Below are positions 19,260-32,114 of a stretch of DNA of 34,574 nucleotides, one piece after another (the first letter of the stretch is position 1; every line of letters begins with the position of its first letter). The position numbers and the translations under genes are program-made. The notes beneath the pieces are model-generated. The model ran no database searches. It saw only the letters and a list, made by a program, of their open reading frames with translations, and was not told where the DNA came from. This DNA comes from Pantoea phytobeneficialis (lineage in GTDB: Bacteria; Pseudomonadota; Gammaproteobacteria; Enterobacterales; Enterobacteriaceae). The stretch is taken from NCBI RefSeq assembly GCF_009728735.1, contig NZ_CP024636.1, positions 4,298,165-4,332,738 of the forward strand, in the 5' to 3' direction.

Positions 19260-19700
19260 ATGGCCGATATTACCTTAATCAGTGGCAGTACCCTTGGCAG
19301 CGCCGAATATGTCGCCGAACATCTGGAAGAAAAACTTCAGGAAGCAGGCTTCTCAACCGAGATGCTGCATGGACCGGAGTTAGATGAGGTGCCTCAGGAA
19401 GGTATCTGGCTGATTGTGACTTCCACGCACGGTGCCGGTGAGCTGCCAGATAACCTGCTGCCTTTCTATGAAGCCTTAAAAGAGACGCAACCGGATCTCT
19501 CAGGCGTGCGTTATGGTGCAGTGGGCATTGGTAACCATGAATACGATCTGTTCTGTGGCGCGATCAAGCTGCTGGAAGATCAACTGAACCAGCTCGGTGC
19601 CAAACGGATTGGTGATCGTCTGGAGATCGACGTACTGGAACATGAAATTCCGGAAGATCCGGCTGAAGTGTGGGTCGCGAGCTGGAAAACGCAGTTATAA
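19260..19700 (+). CDS. mioC: Flavodoxin-like protein MioC
   Basis: A 146-residue FMN-binding flavodoxin-like protein (E. coli 147). The N-terminal phosphate-binding loop ISGSTLGSAEYVAEHL and the flavin-contacting segments TSTHGAGELPDNLLPFY and YGAVGIGNHEYDLFCGA are intact. E. coli MioC has been linked to biotin synthase activity in vitro and to Fe-S and electron-transfer roles. Transcription from mioC enters oriC, which in E. coli influences initiation, so its position is as important as its product. Confidence 0.94.
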   Translation: MADITLISGSTLGSAEYVAEHLEEKLQEAGFSTEMLHGPELDEVPQEGIWLIVTSTHGAGELPDNLLPFYEALKETQPDLSGVRYGAVGIGNHEYDLFCGAIKLLEDQLNQLGAKRIGDRLEIDVLEHEIPEDPAEVWVASWKTQL

Positions 19701-19785
19701 GACGATCCAGACCGGTTGGGGATCGTGAAATCAGGGCGATCCCCAGAGTATTCCGCTGTTTTATGCTTTTTATTTTCCTATACCC

Positions 19786-19794
19786 TGTGGATAA
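19786..19794 (-). promoter_or_regulatory. DnaA box R4
   Basis: TGTGGATAA, a perfect TTATCCACA on the minus strand, at the mioC-proximal end of oriC. This is the high-affinity anchor site in E. coli. Confidence 0.92.
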
Positions 19795-19824
19795 CATAGC
19801 TTAATTCATGCGTATAACCGGTAG

Positions 19825-19833
19825 TTATCCCAA
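19825..19833 (+). promoter_or_regulatory. DnaA box R2 (variant)
   Basis: TTATCCCAA sits where E. coli has R2 (TTATCCAAA), within the conserved context GTAGTTATCC...AAGAACAAC. One base differs from the E. coli box. Confidence 0.8.
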
Positions 19834-19859
19834 GAACAACCAATGATGCTTTTCTGAGC

Positions 19860-19868
19860 TGTGGGTAA
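19860..19868 (-). promoter_or_regulatory. DnaA box R3 position (variant)
   Basis: TGTGGGTAA reads TTACCCACA on the minus strand, at the place of the weak E. coli R3 (TTATACACA). Assigned by position; likely low affinity. Confidence 0.6.
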
Positions 19869-19910
19869 GTCCCGCTTTTGATCTCAGCTTATACGGATCT
19901 GGATCACCGA

Positions 19911-19919
19911 TCATTCACA
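19911..19919 (+). promoter_or_regulatory. DnaA box R5M
   Basis: TCATTCACA inside the conserved run GATCACCGATCATTCACAG, identical to the E. coli R5M site. Confidence 0.8.
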
Positions 19920-19965
19920 GCAAACGATCCTGAGCAACCTGCTGTTGAATAACTGTTTTTCCGGG

Positions 19966-19974
19966 TTATCAACA
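19966..19974 (+). promoter_or_regulatory. DnaA box R1 (non-canonical)
   Basis: TTATCAACA aligns with R1 of E. coli (TTATCCACA), flanked by GGG on the left and the conserved CGATCCTAATAAGAGATC on the right. The sixth base, normally C, is A. R1 is normally one of the three strongest sites. Confidence 0.75.
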
Positions 19975-19987
19975 GAGAGCGACGATC

Positions 19988-20031
19988 CTAATAAGAGATC
20001 TAACAGGAAGATCATTCAAAGAATAAAGATC
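19988..20031. other. DNA unwinding element with three 13-mers
   Basis: CTAATAAGAGATC (19988-20000), TAACAGGAAGATC (20001-20013) and AAGAATAAAGATC (20019-20031) are the right, middle and left 13-mers, each ending in GATC. They sit on the mnmG side of R1, as in E. coli. Confidence 0.82.
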
Positions 20032-20140
20032 CTTTCTTTTAAACCCCAGGATCCCACGGCTTTCACCGCAGACAGAATTTCAGTAGAATCCACCGCCCAG
20101 GGCAATGATCCCTGTCCGAATCTTAACGAGGTACCACTTC

Positions 20141-22030
20141 ATGTTTTATCCAGATCCTTTTGACGTCATCGTAATTGGTGGTGGTCATGCGGGCACAGAA
20201 GCCGCAATGGCCGCTGCCCGAATGGGTCAGCAAACCCTGTTACTCACCCATGACATTGATAAGCTTGGACAAATGTCCTGTAACCCGGCGATCGGTGGCA
20301 TCGGCAAAGGACACTTGGTGAAGGAAGTGGATGCCCTCGGCGGTTTGATGGCAACGGCAATCGACAAAGCAGGCATCCAGTTTAGGATACTAAACGCCAG
20401 CAAAGGCCCGGCGGTTCGCGCGACCCGTGCTCAGGCAGACCGTGTGCTTTATCGTCAGGCAGTACGTACCGCGCTGGAGAATCAGCCTAACCTGATGATC
20501 TTCCAGCAGGCGGTTGATGATCTGATTGTGGAAAATGATCGCGTGGTCGGTGCTGTGACCCAAATGGGTCTGAAGTTTCGTGCCAAAACCGTGGTGCTGA
20601 CCGTTGGGACCTTCCTTGACGGCAAAATTCATATCGGTATGGACAACTACAGCGGTGGCCGTGCGGGTGATCCGCCATCTATCCCGCTGTCAAAACGTCT
20701 GCGAGCTCTGCCTCTGCGCGTAGGCCGTTTGAAAACCGGTACCCCGCCGCGCATTGATGCTCGCACCATCGACTTTAGCCAGTTGGCTCCGCAGCATGGC
20801 GACAACCCGATGCCGGTGTTTTCGTTCATGGGCAATGTGTCGCAGCATCCGCAGCAGGTACCGTGCTGGATCACCTATACCAACGAACAAACGCATGATG
20901 TGATCCGCAACAACCTCGATCGCAGCCCGATGTATGCCGGGGTGATCGAAGGGATCGGCCCGCGTTATTGCCCGTCGATCGAAGACAAAGTCATGCGCTT
21001 TGCCGATCGTAACGCACATCAGATCTTCCTGGAGCCGGAAGGACTGACCAGCAACGAAATTTACCCGAACGGTATCTCGACCAGTCTGCCATTTGATGTG
21101 CAGATGCAAATCGTCCGTTCAATGAAAGGTCTGGAAAACGCGAAGATTGTCCGTCCGGGTTATGCCATCGAGTATGATTTCTTCGACCCTCGCGATTTGA
21201 AACCGACGCTGGAAAGTAAATATATCCAGGGTCTGTTCTTTGCCGGCCAGATCAACGGCACCACCGGTTATGAAGAAGCGGCAGCCCAGGGGTTACTGGC
21301 TGGTCTGAACGCCGCCCGTCAGTCTGCGGACAAAGATGGTTGGGCACCGCGTCGCGATCAGGCTTATATGGGGGTGTTGGTTGACGATCTGTGTACGCTG
21401 GGGACGAAAGAACCCTACCGTATGTTTACCTCCCGTGCTGAATATCGTCTGATGCTGCGTGAAGACAACGCCGATCTGCGTCTGACCGAAGCCGGTCGCG
21501 AAATGGGTCTGGTGGATGATGCGCGTTGGGCGCGTTACAACCAGAAACTGGAAGCGATTGAGCTGGAACGCCAGCGTCTGCGCGATCAGTGGGTGCATCC
21601 GAAATCAGAAAACGTGGCGGAAGTGAACAGTATTCTCAGCGCACCGCTAACGAAAGAAGCCAGCGGTGAAGATTTACTGCGTCGCCCGGAAATGACTTAC
21701 GCATTGCTGACGTCACTTAACAGCTATGGCCCGGCGCTGGCGGATGAACAGGCCGCTGAGCAGGTTGAGATCCAGGTGAAATACGAAGGTTACATTGCCC
21801 GCCAGCAGGAAGAAATTGATCGCCAGCAGCGTAATGAAAACACGTTACTGCCCACCGATCTTGATTACCGTCAGGTGAGTGGTTTGTCGAATGAAGTGAT
21901 CGCAAAACTCAACGACCACAAACCCAGTTCGATCGGCCAGGCATCTCGCATTTCAGGCATTACGCCCGCTGCGATCTCCATTTTGCTGATTTACCTGAAA
22001 AAACAGGGTCTGCTGCGTAAAAGCGCATGA
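20141..22030 (+). CDS. mnmG: tRNA uridine-5-carboxymethylaminomethyl synthesis enzyme MnmG (GidA)
   Basis: A 629-residue FAD protein, the E. coli length. With MnmE it makes the (carboxymethyl)aminomethyl group at U34 of several tRNAs using methylene-tetrahydrofolate, glycine and NADH. The N-terminal Rossmann motif is [19 protein letters not shown]; further landmarks are [15 protein letters not shown] with a conserved Cys, [10 protein letters not shown], and the C-terminal helical MnmE-binding region ending [16 protein letters not shown]. The frame opens at 20105, inside the oriC-proximal DNA; I chose the ATG at 20141 for the family start MFYPDPFDV and the GAGG nine bases upstream. First gene right of oriC. 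Confidence 0.97.
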   Translation: MFYPDPFDVIVIGGGHAGTEAAMAAARMGQQTLLLTHDIDKLGQMSCNPAIGGIGKGHLVKEVDALGGLMATAIDKAGIQFRILNASKGPAVRATRAQADRVLYRQAVRTALENQPNLMIFQQAVDDLIVENDRVVGAVTQMGLKFRAKTVVLTVGTFLDGKIHIGMDNYSGGRAGDPPSIPLSKRLRALPLRVGRLKTGTPPRIDARTIDFSQLAPQHGDNPMPVFSFMGNVSQHPQQVPCWITYTNEQTHDVIRNNLDRSPMYAGVIEGIGPRYCPSIEDKVMRFADRNAHQIFLEPEGLTSNEIYPNGISTSLPFDVQMQIVRSMKGLENAKIVRPGYAIEYDFFDPRDLKPTLESKYIQGLFFAGQINGTTGYEEAAAQGLLAGLNAARQSADKDGWAPRRDQAYMGVLVDDLCTLGTKEPYRMFTSRAEYRLMLREDNADLRLTEAGREMGLVDDARWARYNQKLEAIELERQRLRDQWVHPKSENVAEVNSILSAPLTKEASGEDLLRRPEMTYALLTSLNSYGPALADEQAAEQVEIQVKYEGYIARQQEEIDRQQRNENTLLPTDLDYRQVSGLSNEVIAKLNDHKPSSIGQASRISGITPAAISILLIYLKKQGLLRKSA

Positions 22031-22038
22031 TTTACCAC

Positions 22039-22058
22039 GGGGCGGGCCGGCTCGCCCC
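22039..22058. other. mnmG-rsmG intercistronic hairpin
   Basis: GGGGCG pairs with CGCCCC around an 8-nt GC-rich loop just after the mnmG stop. No T-run follows, so it is an mRNA structure near the rsmG start and not an obvious terminator. Confidence 0.45.
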
Positions 22059-22077
22059 CGTTAATGGAATTCTCGTC

Positions 22078-22695
22078 GTGATTAACAAACTCTCCGCGCT
22101 GCTGAAAGCGGCAAACATTTCCCTCTCCGATCAACAAAAACAACAACTGGTTGGTTATGTTGAGTTGCTGCATAAATGGAATAAGGCCTACAACCTGACA
22201 TCGGTGCGCGATCCACAGCAAATGCTGGTACGCCATATTCTCGACAGTATTGTGGTTGAGCCGCATTTACAGGGGGAGCGCTTTATTGATGTGGGAACCG
22301 GACCTGGATTACCGGGTATTCCGTTGGCGATTGTGCGTCCACAAGCGCATTTTACCTTGCTCGATAGTCTGGGTAAGCGCGTACGTTTCCTGCGCCAGGT
22401 TCAACATGAGTTAGGACTTACTAACGTTACCCCGGTGCAGAGCCGTGTGGAAGAGTTTCCGGCTGAGCCGCCTTTTGATGGCGTGATCAGCCGTGCTTTT
22501 GCTTCACTTGAGGATATGGTGAACTGGTGTCATCATCTGCCTTCGGCGCAAGGTCACTTCTACGCCCTGAAAGGCGTCCGCCCGGATGATGAAATTACAA
22601 CCTTACCGGCGGGTTTTGTGGTGCAGCAGATTTATCCGTTGCAGGTGCCGGAACTGGACGGTGAGCGTCATTTGGTGGTCATTGCCCGGCAATAG
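22078..22695 (+). CDS. rsmG: 16S rRNA m7G527 methyltransferase RsmG (GidB)
   Basis: A 205-residue class I SAM methyltransferase (E. coli 207) that methylates N7 of G527 in 16S rRNA; its loss gives low-level streptomycin resistance in other bacteria. Motif I is [17 protein letters not shown], followed by [27 protein letters not shown] and [11 protein letters not shown]. The frame opens upstream at 22027, overlapping mnmG; I chose the GTG at 22078 because it yields the family start [10 protein letters not shown] and GGAA lies eight bases upstream. Second gene of the mnmG-rsmG pair. Confidence 0.95.
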   Translation: MINKLSALLKAANISLSDQQKQQLVGYVELLHKWNKAYNLTSVRDPQQMLVRHILDSIVVEPHLQGERFIDVGTGPGLPGIPLAIVRPQAHFTLLDSLGKRVRFLRQVQHELGLTNVTPVQSRVEEFPAEPPFDGVISRAFASLEDMVNWCHHLPSAQGHFYALKGVRPDDEITTLPAGFVVQQIYPLQVPELDGERHLVVIARQ

Positions 22696-22701
22696 CCCCT
22701 A

Positions 22702-22735
22702 AAAGGGTATGGATTAATACCAATCCATACCCTTT
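22702..22735 (+). terminator. rsmG terminator
   Basis: A perfect 14-bp inverted repeat AAAGGGTATGGATT / AATCCATACCCTTT with a 6-nt loop begins six bases after the rsmG stop. The 3' arm ends in TTT but the following T-run is short. It closes the mnmG-rsmG unit. Confidence 0.75.
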
Positions 22736-23289
22736 GAGTTACTCCACCGGGTGGATAAAAAAACAGCAATCGAACGCTGGACGATAAAGAGATTTATTCA
22801 GCAGGGCAGGGGAAGTGAGTTAACATTCCCATTAGAAATTATCCGAAAAGCTCTGTTACATTTAACGTTTAATTCACATTTTATTATCAGTTAGATCACT
22901 TCTCTGGGTGTATTTACGGAAAACAATAGTCACGCCGGAAAATATAACTCTGCAATAAATCGGCGTACGTAATATCAGTTTTACGTTTTTATTGCGCCGG
23001 GAGATGTCAATAGAGTGTTTTTATCGTTAATCCAGTCGATGTGGCATGAATATAATTTTATCTTTCTGAAAAATATGAAGTTGCACCTGCTTTGAAATCG
23101 ATATTTCTTTGTTCAAAACAAAATCACATCTTGCCCACATGCTTATAATGTGATCTGAAGCACGCTTTAAAAGCAAGCAGCAGGCGCAATTTCACCTGCT
23201 GAATCCCTCTATCCTGGATGTGAATCTTTTGAGAAATAGCCCTCCGGAAAGAAATTTAAATAATTGTTCACCTTTTCGCTACTTAGCGA
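22736..23289. other. AT-rich rsmG-atpI intergenic region
   Basis: About 550 bp with no credible coding sequence on either strand and clearly more AT-rich than the flanking genes. E. coli also has roughly 0.6 kb between rsmG and atpI. Visible elements are an inverted pair ATCACAT / ATGTGAT (23123-23154) flanking a TATAAT (23144-23149), and a hairpin CAGCAGG / CCTGCTG (23178-23201). A small RNA or extra promoters cannot be excluded. Confidence 0.55.
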
Positions 23290-23317
23290 TTGAAATCGCA
23301 GGTGCGGCCCGTATAAT
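23290..23317 (+). promoter_or_regulatory. atp operon promoter
   Basis: TTGAAA (23290-23295), a 16-bp spacer and a perfect TATAAT (23312-23317) lie 92 bp before atpI. This is the best sigma-70 promoter in the gap and is placed as the main E. coli atp promoter. Confidence 0.8.
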
Positions 23318-23408
23318 TTGCACGGCTTTTGCTGCTTGACTCAAATGAGTAAAGGCAGTCTTATACGACACGCGACATACCCCGTTTGGGGCAGGAGAGT
23401 TCAGCACC

Positions 23409-24616
<1,208 letters not shown>

Positions 24617-24638
24617 TTTTTTATCTCAACTACTTAGC

Positions 24639-25483
<845 letters not shown>

Positions 25484-25497
25484 GGAGGGAGGGGCTG

Positions 25498-26031
25498 ATG
25501 TCTGAACTGATTACTGTAGCTCGCCCCTACGCCAAAGCAGCTTTTGACTTTGCTGTTGAGCATCAAAGTATTGAACGCTGGCAAAATATGCTGGCGTTTG
25601 CCGCAGAAGTGGCTGGCAACGAACAGATGGCAGATCTCCTTGCTGGTGCCTTAGCACCAGAAGCTTTATCTGCTTCTTTCATCGCAGTCTGTGGTGATCA
25701 ACTGGATGAATACGCCCAGAACCTGATTAAGGTGATGGCGGAAAACGGACGTTTGACAGCGCTTCCGGCTGTACTGGAACAGTTCATTCAACTGCGTGAC
25801 GCTCACGAAGCGACAGCCGAAGTTGATGTGATTTCTGCCAGTACGCTGAGTGACAGCCAGCTGACCAAAATCAGCGCCGCGATGGAAAAACGTCTGTCAC
25901 GCAAAGTTAAGCTGAATTGCAAAATTGATAAGTCTGTAATGGCAGGCGTGGTCATCCGTGCGGGTGATCTGGTGATTGATGGCAGCGTGCGCGGCCGTCT
26001 TGAGCGTCTGGCAGACGTCTTGCAGTCTTAA
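25498..26031 (+). CDS. atpH: ATP synthase F1 subunit delta, AtpH
   Basis: A 177-residue soluble stator subunit that joins the b dimer to the top of the alpha3beta3 head. The start [19 protein letters not shown] and the C-terminal DPSV-type segment [21 protein letters not shown] are family hallmarks. Ribosome binding site AAGGAGG just after the atpF stop. Confidence 0.97.
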   Translation: MSELITVARPYAKAAFDFAVEHQSIERWQNMLAFAAEVAGNEQMADLLAGALAPEALSASFIAVCGDQLDEYAQNLIKVMAENGRLTALPAVLEQFIQLRDAHEATAEVDVISASTLSDSQLTKISAAMEKRLSRKVKLNCKIDKSVMAGVVIRAGDLVIDGSVRGRLERLADVLQS

Positions 26032-26045
26032 GGGGACTGGAGCAT

Positions 26046-27587
26046 ATGCAACTGAATTCCACCGAAATCAGCGAACTGATCAAGCAGCGCATTGCTCAGT
26101 TCAATGTCGTGAGCGAAGCTCACAATGAAGGTACTATTGTTTCTGTAAGTGACGGTATCATCCGCGTACACGGCCTGGCCGATGTCATGCAGGGTGAAAT
26201 GATTGCCCTGCCGGGTAACCGTTACGCTATCGCCCTGAACCTCGAGCGTGACTCTGTAGGTGCGGTGGTGATGGGTCCGTACGCTGACCTCGCCGAAGGC
26301 ATGAAGGTTAAGTGTACTGGCCGTATTCTGGAAGTGCCGGTTGGTCGTGGCCTGCTGGGCCGCGTAGTGAACACCCTGGGTGCTCCGATCGACGGTAAAG
26401 GCGCAATCGACAACGACGGCTTCTCGCCAGTTGAAGTGATTGCACCGGGCGTTATCGACCGTCAGTCCGTTGATGAGCCGGTTCAGACTGGTTACAAATC
26501 TGTCGATGCGATGATTCCAATCGGCCGTGGCCAGCGTGAGCTGATCATCGGTGACCGTCAGACCGGTAAAACCGCGATGGCGATCGATGCCATCATCAAC
26601 CAGCGTGATTCAGGCATCAAATGCGTGTACGTTGCGATTGGTCAGAAAGCCTCTACCATCTCTAACGTGGTACGTAAGCTGGAAGAGCATGGCGCACTGG
26701 CTAACACCATCGTCGTTGTCGCTTCTGCTTCTGAATCTGCTGCTCTGCAATACCTGGCACCGTATGCGGGTTGCGCAATGGGCGAATACTTCCGTGACCG
26801 CGGTGAAGATGCGCTGATCGTATACGATGACCTGTCCAAGCAGGCCGTTGCTTACCGTCAGATTTCTCTGCTGCTGCGTCGTCCGCCGGGTCGTGAAGCA
26901 TTCCCTGGCGACGTGTTCTACCTCCACTCTCGTCTGCTGGAGCGTGCATCACGCGTAACCGCTGATTACGTTGAGCGTTTCACCAATGGTGAAGTGAAAG
27001 GTAAGACCGGCTCACTGACTGCACTGCCGATTATCGAAACTCAGGCGGGTGACGTTTCTGCGTTCGTTCCGACCAACGTGATTTCAATCACCGATGGTCA
27101 GATCTTCCTGGAATCTAACCTGTTCAACTCCGGTATTCGTCCGGCAGTTAACCCGGGTATCTCGGTATCCCGTGTTGGTGGCGCTGCTCAGACCAAGATC
27201 ATCAAGAAACTGTCTGGTGGTATCCGTACTGCACTGGCACAGTATCGTGAACTGGCTGCGTTCTCTCAGTTCGCTTCCGATCTGGATGATGCGACTCGTA
27301 AACAGCTGAGCCACGGTCAGAAAGTGACCGAGCTGCTGAAACAGAAACAGTATGCGCCGATGTCCGTTGCGCAGCAGGGTCTGGTGCTGTTTGCTGCAGA
27401 GCGTGGCTTCCTGAACGACGTTGAGCTGGCAAAAATTGGTAGCTTCGAAGCAGCGCTGCTGGCGTTTGCTGACCGCGACCACGCTGAGCTGATGGCTGAA
27501 ATCAATCAGGCGGGTAACTACAACAACGAAATCGAAGAGAAGCTGAAAGGCCTCCTCGAAACGTTTAAAGCAACCCAGTCCTGGTAA
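26046..27587 (+). CDS. atpA: ATP synthase F1 subunit alpha, AtpA
   Basis: A 513-residue non-catalytic nucleotide-binding subunit, the E. coli length. The P-loop is GDRQTGKT (169-176); [11 protein letters not shown] holds the arginine that reaches into the catalytic site of beta, within the ATP synthase alpha/beta signature region [11 protein letters not shown]. The N-terminal beta-barrel and C-terminal helical domain (to FKATQSW) are complete. Fifteen bases from the atpH stop, with GGAG ahead of the ATG. Confidence 0.98.
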   Translation: MQLNSTEISELIKQRIAQFNVVSEAHNEGTIVSVSDGIIRVHGLADVMQGEMIALPGNRYAIALNLERDSVGAVVMGPYADLAEGMKVKCTGRILEVPVGRGLLGRVVNTLGAPIDGKGAIDNDGFSPVEVIAPGVIDRQSVDEPVQTGYKSVDAMIPIGRGQRELIIGDRQTGKTAMAIDAIINQRDSGIKCVYVAIGQKASTISNVVRKLEEHGALANTIVVVASASESAALQYLAPYAGCAMGEYFRDRGEDALIVYDDLSKQAVAYRQISLLLRRPPGREAFPGDVFYLHSRLLERASRVTADYVERFTNGEVKGKTGSLTALPIIETQAGDVSAFVPTNVISITDGQIFLESNLFNSGIRPAVNPGISVSRVGGAAQTKIIKKLSGGIRTALAQYRELAAFSQFASDLDDATRKQLSHGQKVTELLKQKQYAPMSVAQQGLVLFAAERGFLNDVELAKIGSFEAALLAFADRDHAELMAEINQAGNYNNEIEEKLKGLLETFKATQSW

Positions 27588-27593
27588 TGTCTG

Positions 27594-27619
27594 GCGGCTT
27601 GTCTGAAAAGGCAGGCCGC
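27594..27619 (+). other. atpA-atpG intercistronic hairpin with GAAA tetraloop
   Basis: GCGGCTTGTCT pairs with AGGCAGGCCGC over 11 bp (two G-U pairs) around a GAAA loop, ending about 20 bases before the atpG start. GNRA loops make such hairpins very stable; it may lower atpG expression to match its 1:3 ratio to alpha and beta. Confidence 0.6.
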
Positions 27620-27639
27620 AAGGCTTTGAGGAGAAGCTA

Positions 27640-28506
27640 ATGGCCGGCGCAAAAGAGATACGTACCAAGATCGGAAGCGTGAAAAACACGCAGAAGATCA
27701 CCAAAGCGATGGAAATGGTCGCCGCCTCCAAGATGCGTAAAACGCAGGAACGCATGGCGGCCAGCCGTCCGTATGCAGATACCATGCGCAAAGTGATTGG
27801 TCACCTTGCGTTAGGCAATCTGGAATACAAGCACCCTTACCTGGATGAGCGCGACGTTAAGCGCGTCGGCTACCTGGTCGTTTCGACTGACCGCGGGCTT
27901 TGTGGTGGTTTGAACATTAACCTGTTCAAAAAAGTGCTGGCAGAAATGAAAGCCTGGACTGATAAAGGCGTACAGAGCGATCTGGCGATTATCGGCTCAA
28001 AAGGGCTTGGTTTCTTCGGTTCTGTTGGTGGCAACATCGTGGCGCAGGTCACAGGCATGGGTGATAAACCTTCACTGTCTGAACTGATCGGCCCGGTAAA
28101 AGTGATGTTGCAGGCTTATGATGAAGGCCGTATCGACAAGCTGTATATCGTCAGCAACAAATTTAATAACACCATGTCTCAGACTCCGACCATTACCCAA
28201 CTGCTGCCGTTACCGCCAGCGGAAGGTGAAGAAGAGATGAAGGCGAAGACCTGGGATTACCTGTACGAACCCGATCCGAAGGCGCTGCTGGATACTCTGC
28301 TGCGTCGTTATGTCGAATCGCAGGTTTATCAGGGTGTGGTGGAAAACCTGGCCAGTGAGCAGGCCGCACGTATGGTGGCGATGAAAGCCGCAACCGATAA
28401 CGGCGGAAATCTGATCAAAGAGCTGCAGTTGGTTTACAACAAAGCTCGTCAGGCCAGCATCACCCAGGAACTTACCGAGATCGTCTCGGGAGCCTCCGCG
28501 GTTTAA
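27640..28506 (+). CDS. atpG: ATP synthase F1 subunit gamma, AtpG
   Basis: A 288-residue rotor shaft (E. coli 287). The N-terminal helix [32 protein letters not shown] and the C-terminal helix with the gamma signature [15 protein letters not shown] pair as an antiparallel coiled coil inside the alpha3beta3 ring; [11 protein letters not shown] is the conserved Rossmann-like part. GAGGAGAAG precedes the ATG. Confidence 0.97.
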   Translation: MAGAKEIRTKIGSVKNTQKITKAMEMVAASKMRKTQERMAASRPYADTMRKVIGHLALGNLEYKHPYLDERDVKRVGYLVVSTDRGLCGGLNINLFKKVLAEMKAWTDKGVQSDLAIIGSKGLGFFGSVGGNIVAQVTGMGDKPSLSELIGPVKVMLQAYDEGRIDKLYIVSNKFNNTMSQTPTITQLLPLPPAEGEEEMKAKTWDYLYEPDPKALLDTLLRRYVESQVYQGVVENLASEQAARMVAMKAATDNGGNLIKELQLVYNKARQASITQELTEIVSGASAV

Positions 28507-29934
<1,428 letters not shown>

Positions 29935-29958
29935 TAACGGTTTCCCGGGAGGAATGAT

Positions 29959-30378
29959 ATGGCTATGACTTATCACCTGGATGTTGTCAGCGCGGAGCAA
30001 CAAATGTTCTCCGGTCTGGTGCAGAAAATCCAGGTGTCAGGTAGCGAAGGTGAGCTGGGGATTTACCCTGGTCACGCCCCGCTCCTGACTGCCATCAAGC
30101 CTGGTATGATTCGCATCGTTAAACAGCACGGCGAAGAGGAGTATATCTACCTCTCTGGCGGCGTGCTGGAAGTTCAGCCGGGCAGCACCACCGTTCTGGC
30201 CGACACCGCGATTCGTGGTGAAGACCTCGACGAAGCGCGCGCGCTGGAAGCGAAACGTAAAGCAGAAGAACACATGAGCAGCAGCCACGGCGACGTGGAC
30301 TATGCTCAGGCCTCTGCCGAACTGGCGAAAGCTATCGCGAAGCTGCGTGTTATCGAGCTGACCAAAAAAGCGATGTAA
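29959..30378 (+). CDS. atpC: ATP synthase F1 subunit epsilon, AtpC
   Basis: A 139-residue rotor subunit that also inhibits ATP hydrolysis. The N-terminal beta-sandwich ([49 protein letters not shown]) and the C-terminal two-helix inhibitory arm ([10 protein letters not shown] to ELTKKAM) are complete and the E. coli length. Last gene of the operon, with a strong terminator 22 bases after the stop. Confidence 0.97.
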   Translation: MAMTYHLDVVSAEQQMFSGLVQKIQVSGSEGELGIYPGHAPLLTAIKPGMIRIVKQHGEEEYIYLSGGVLEVQPGSTTVLADTAIRGEDLDEARALEAKRKAEEHMSSSHGDVDYAQASAELAKAIAKLRVIELTKKAM

Positions 30379-30400
30379 TCAGGCTTTATGCGTCACGAAG

Positions 30401-30429
30401 TGCCAGCCCATTGGGCTGGCATTTTTTTT
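30401..30429 (+). terminator. atp operon terminator
   Basis: A 9-bp perfect stem TGCCAGCCC / GGGCTGGCA with an ATT loop is followed at once by eight Ts: a textbook intrinsic terminator. Confidence 0.95.
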
Positions 30430-30484
30430 GCCTGCGGTTCCGGAAAAAATAAAAACAACGCGATATTTTGCACATACCGTAGCG

Positions 30485-30541
30485 GCGCAATTTATTGCGC
30501 ACTGCCTTTCGTCATCCTCTAATTTCGATCCGAGAAAAATG
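30485..30541. promoter_or_regulatory. glmU control region with NagC-like site and palindrome
   Basis: GCGCAATTTATTGCGC (30485-30500) is a perfect inverted repeat, and AATTTCGATCCGAGAAAAAT (30521-30540) resembles the NagC operator pattern (TTTCG, spacer, CG-AAAA). In E. coli NagC binds upstream of glmU and activates glmUS when amino sugars are scarce. A third palindrome CTTTCGAAAG is at 30568-30577. Assigned by resemblance only. Confidence 0.45.
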
Positions 30542-30599
30542 TAGTAATCTCAGAGGTAAACCTTAAACTTTCGAAAGCTAAAACAGAGTCAGGATAGTT

Positions 30600-31970
30600 A
30601 TGTCTACAAGTGCGATGAGTGTGGTGATTCTTGCCGCTGGCAAGGGCACCCGTATGTATTCCGATCTCCCCAAAGTTCTGCATACCCTGGCAGGAAAACC
30701 CATGGTCCAGCATGTGATTGATGCTGCAACCGGGTTGGGCGCACAGCAAATCCATCTGGTTTACGGCCACGGCGGCGATCAACTTAAAGCTCAGCTTTCT
30801 GGTAACACCCTGAATTGGGTGTTACAGGCGCAACAGCTTGGCACCGGGCATGCGATGCAGCAGGCAGCCCCCTGGTTCGCAGATGACGAAGACATTGTGA
30901 TGCTGTACGGCGACGTTCCGTTGATCTCCCTGGAAACGTTGCAGCGCCTGCGTAGCGCTAAACCTGCGGGTGGCATCGGTCTGCTCACCGTGGTGCTCGA
31001 CAATCCCACCGGCTATGGCCGCATCGTGCGTGAAAACGACACCATTACCGGGATCGTGGAACAAAAAGATGCTTCGCCCGAACAACTGAAGATTCAGGAG
31101 ATTAACACCGGCATCCTGATTGCTAACGGTGGTGATCTCAAACGCTGGCTGTCACAGTTGAATAACAACAACGCGCAAGGCGAGTTCTATATCACCGACA
31201 TTATTGCGATGGCACATCAGGAAGGGCGTCTGGTGCAGGCTGTCCATCCGGCGCGCATCAGCGAAACCGACGGTGTAAATAATCGCCTGCAACTGGCAGC
31301 GTTGGAACGTGCTTACCAGGCTGAACAGGCCGAGAAACTGTTGTTGGCAGGTGTGATGCTGCGTGACCCGGCACGTTTCGATCTGCGTGGCACGTTAAAA
31401 CACGGACGCGATGTTGAAATCGATACCAATGTGATTATCGAAGGCGACGTCACCCTGGGCGATCGGGTGAAAATTGCGGCGGGTTGTATCATCAAAAACA
31501 GCGTGATTGCTGATGATTGTGAAATCAGCGCGTATTCGGTGATCGAGGATGCCAATCTGGCCGCGGCTTGTACCGTTGGTCCGTTTGCTCGTTTACGCCC
31601 CGGAAGCGAACTGGGAGAGAAGGCTCACGTTGGCAACTTCGTTGAAATGAAGAAAGCCACCCTTGGAAAAGGTTCCAAAGCCGGTCACCTCTCTTATCTT
31701 GGCGACGCGGAGATTGGCGACGATGTGAATATCGGCGCTGGCACCATCACCTGTAATTACGATGGCGCGAATAAATCTAAAACCATCATTGGCGACAACG
31801 TGTTTGTGGGTTCCGATACCCAGCTGGTGGCTCCGGTGACTGTCGCCAGTGGCGCGACAATTGCGGCGGGCACCACAGTGATGAAAGACGTACCCGCCGC
31901 CGTTCTGGTTTACAACCGCAAAGAACAGAACCAGAAAGCGGGCTGGAAGCGCCCGGAAAAGAAAAAGTAA
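30600..31970 (+). CDS. glmU: Bifunctional GlcN-1-P acetyltransferase / GlcNAc-1-P uridyltransferase GlmU
   Basis: A 456-residue enzyme, the E. coli length, making UDP-GlcNAc for peptidoglycan and LPS. The N-terminal pyrophosphorylase domain has [18 protein letters not shown] (11-28) and YGDVPL; the C-terminal left-handed beta-helix acetyltransferase domain (from about 250) shows hexapeptide repeats and the active-site stretch [12 protein letters not shown] and [13 protein letters not shown]. The last 30 residues differ most from E. coli but keep the lysine-rich end. AGGA precedes the ATG. Followed by glmS after 144 bp. Confidence 0.97.
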   Translation: MSTSAMSVVILAAGKGTRMYSDLPKVLHTLAGKPMVQHVIDAATGLGAQQIHLVYGHGGDQLKAQLSGNTLNWVLQAQQLGTGHAMQQAAPWFADDEDIVMLYGDVPLISLETLQRLRSAKPAGGIGLLTVVLDNPTGYGRIVRENDTITGIVEQKDASPEQLKIQEINTGILIANGGDLKRWLSQLNNNNAQGEFYITDIIAMAHQEGRLVQAVHPARISETDGVNNRLQLAALERAYQAEQAEKLLLAGVMLRDPARFDLRGTLKHGRDVEIDTNVIIEGDVTLGDRVKIAAGCIIKNSVIADDCEISAYSVIEDANLAAACTVGPFARLRPGSELGEKAHVGNFVEMKKATLGKGSKAGHLSYLGDAEIGDDVNIGAGTITCNYDGANKSKTIIGDNVFVGSDTQLVAPVTVASGATIAAGTTVMKDVPAAVLVYNRKEQNQKAGWKRPEKKK

Positions 31971-32114
31971 TTTTTAATGGCCGACAAAGATCGGCCTGTT
32001 AGCAGTAAATATAACTACATCCCCACTCTCTACAAGGCTCGGGGAACCGGCGATGCCGGATATCAGGTCAGATGACAACGCAATGGCCGAAAGCCATGAA
32101 GTCAGGAAACTATT
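31971..32114 (+). promoter_or_regulatory. glmU-glmS intercistronic region (glmS leader, GlmZ target)
   Basis: The last 40 bases, including the small hairpin ATGGC-CGAAA-GCCAT (32083-32097) and AGGAA before the ATG, closely resemble the E. coli glmS leader, where the sRNA GlmZ with Hfq opens an inhibitory structure after RNase E cuts the glmUS message near the glmU stop. There is no glmS ribozyme, as expected outside Firmicutes. Confidence 0.65.

Larger units (their letters stand above)
19741..20053. other. oriC: Chromosomal replication origin oriC
   Basis: Lies between mioC and mnmG and aligns by eye with the whole E. coli minimal origin read from the mioC side. It shows DnaA boxes R4, R2, R3, R5M and R1 in the expected order and orientation, three AT-rich 13-mers each ending in GATC, and ten GATC sites between 19880 and 20053 for Dam/SeqA control. 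An AT-rich stretch also precedes R4 (about 19756-19780). Replication would run in both directions, so mnmG-atp-glm are read with the right fork. Confidence 0.93.

Noticed and set aside
22736..23289. Small RNA gene in the rsmG-atpI gap
   Set aside because: A hairpin (23178-23201) and a TATAAT exist but no promoter-plus-terminator pair could be assembled; left as an uncharacterised intergenic region.
31971..32114. glmS ribozyme
   Set aside because: The glmU-glmS gap is short and matches the enterobacterial GlmZ-target leader; the ribozyme core is not seen and is a Firmicutes feature.
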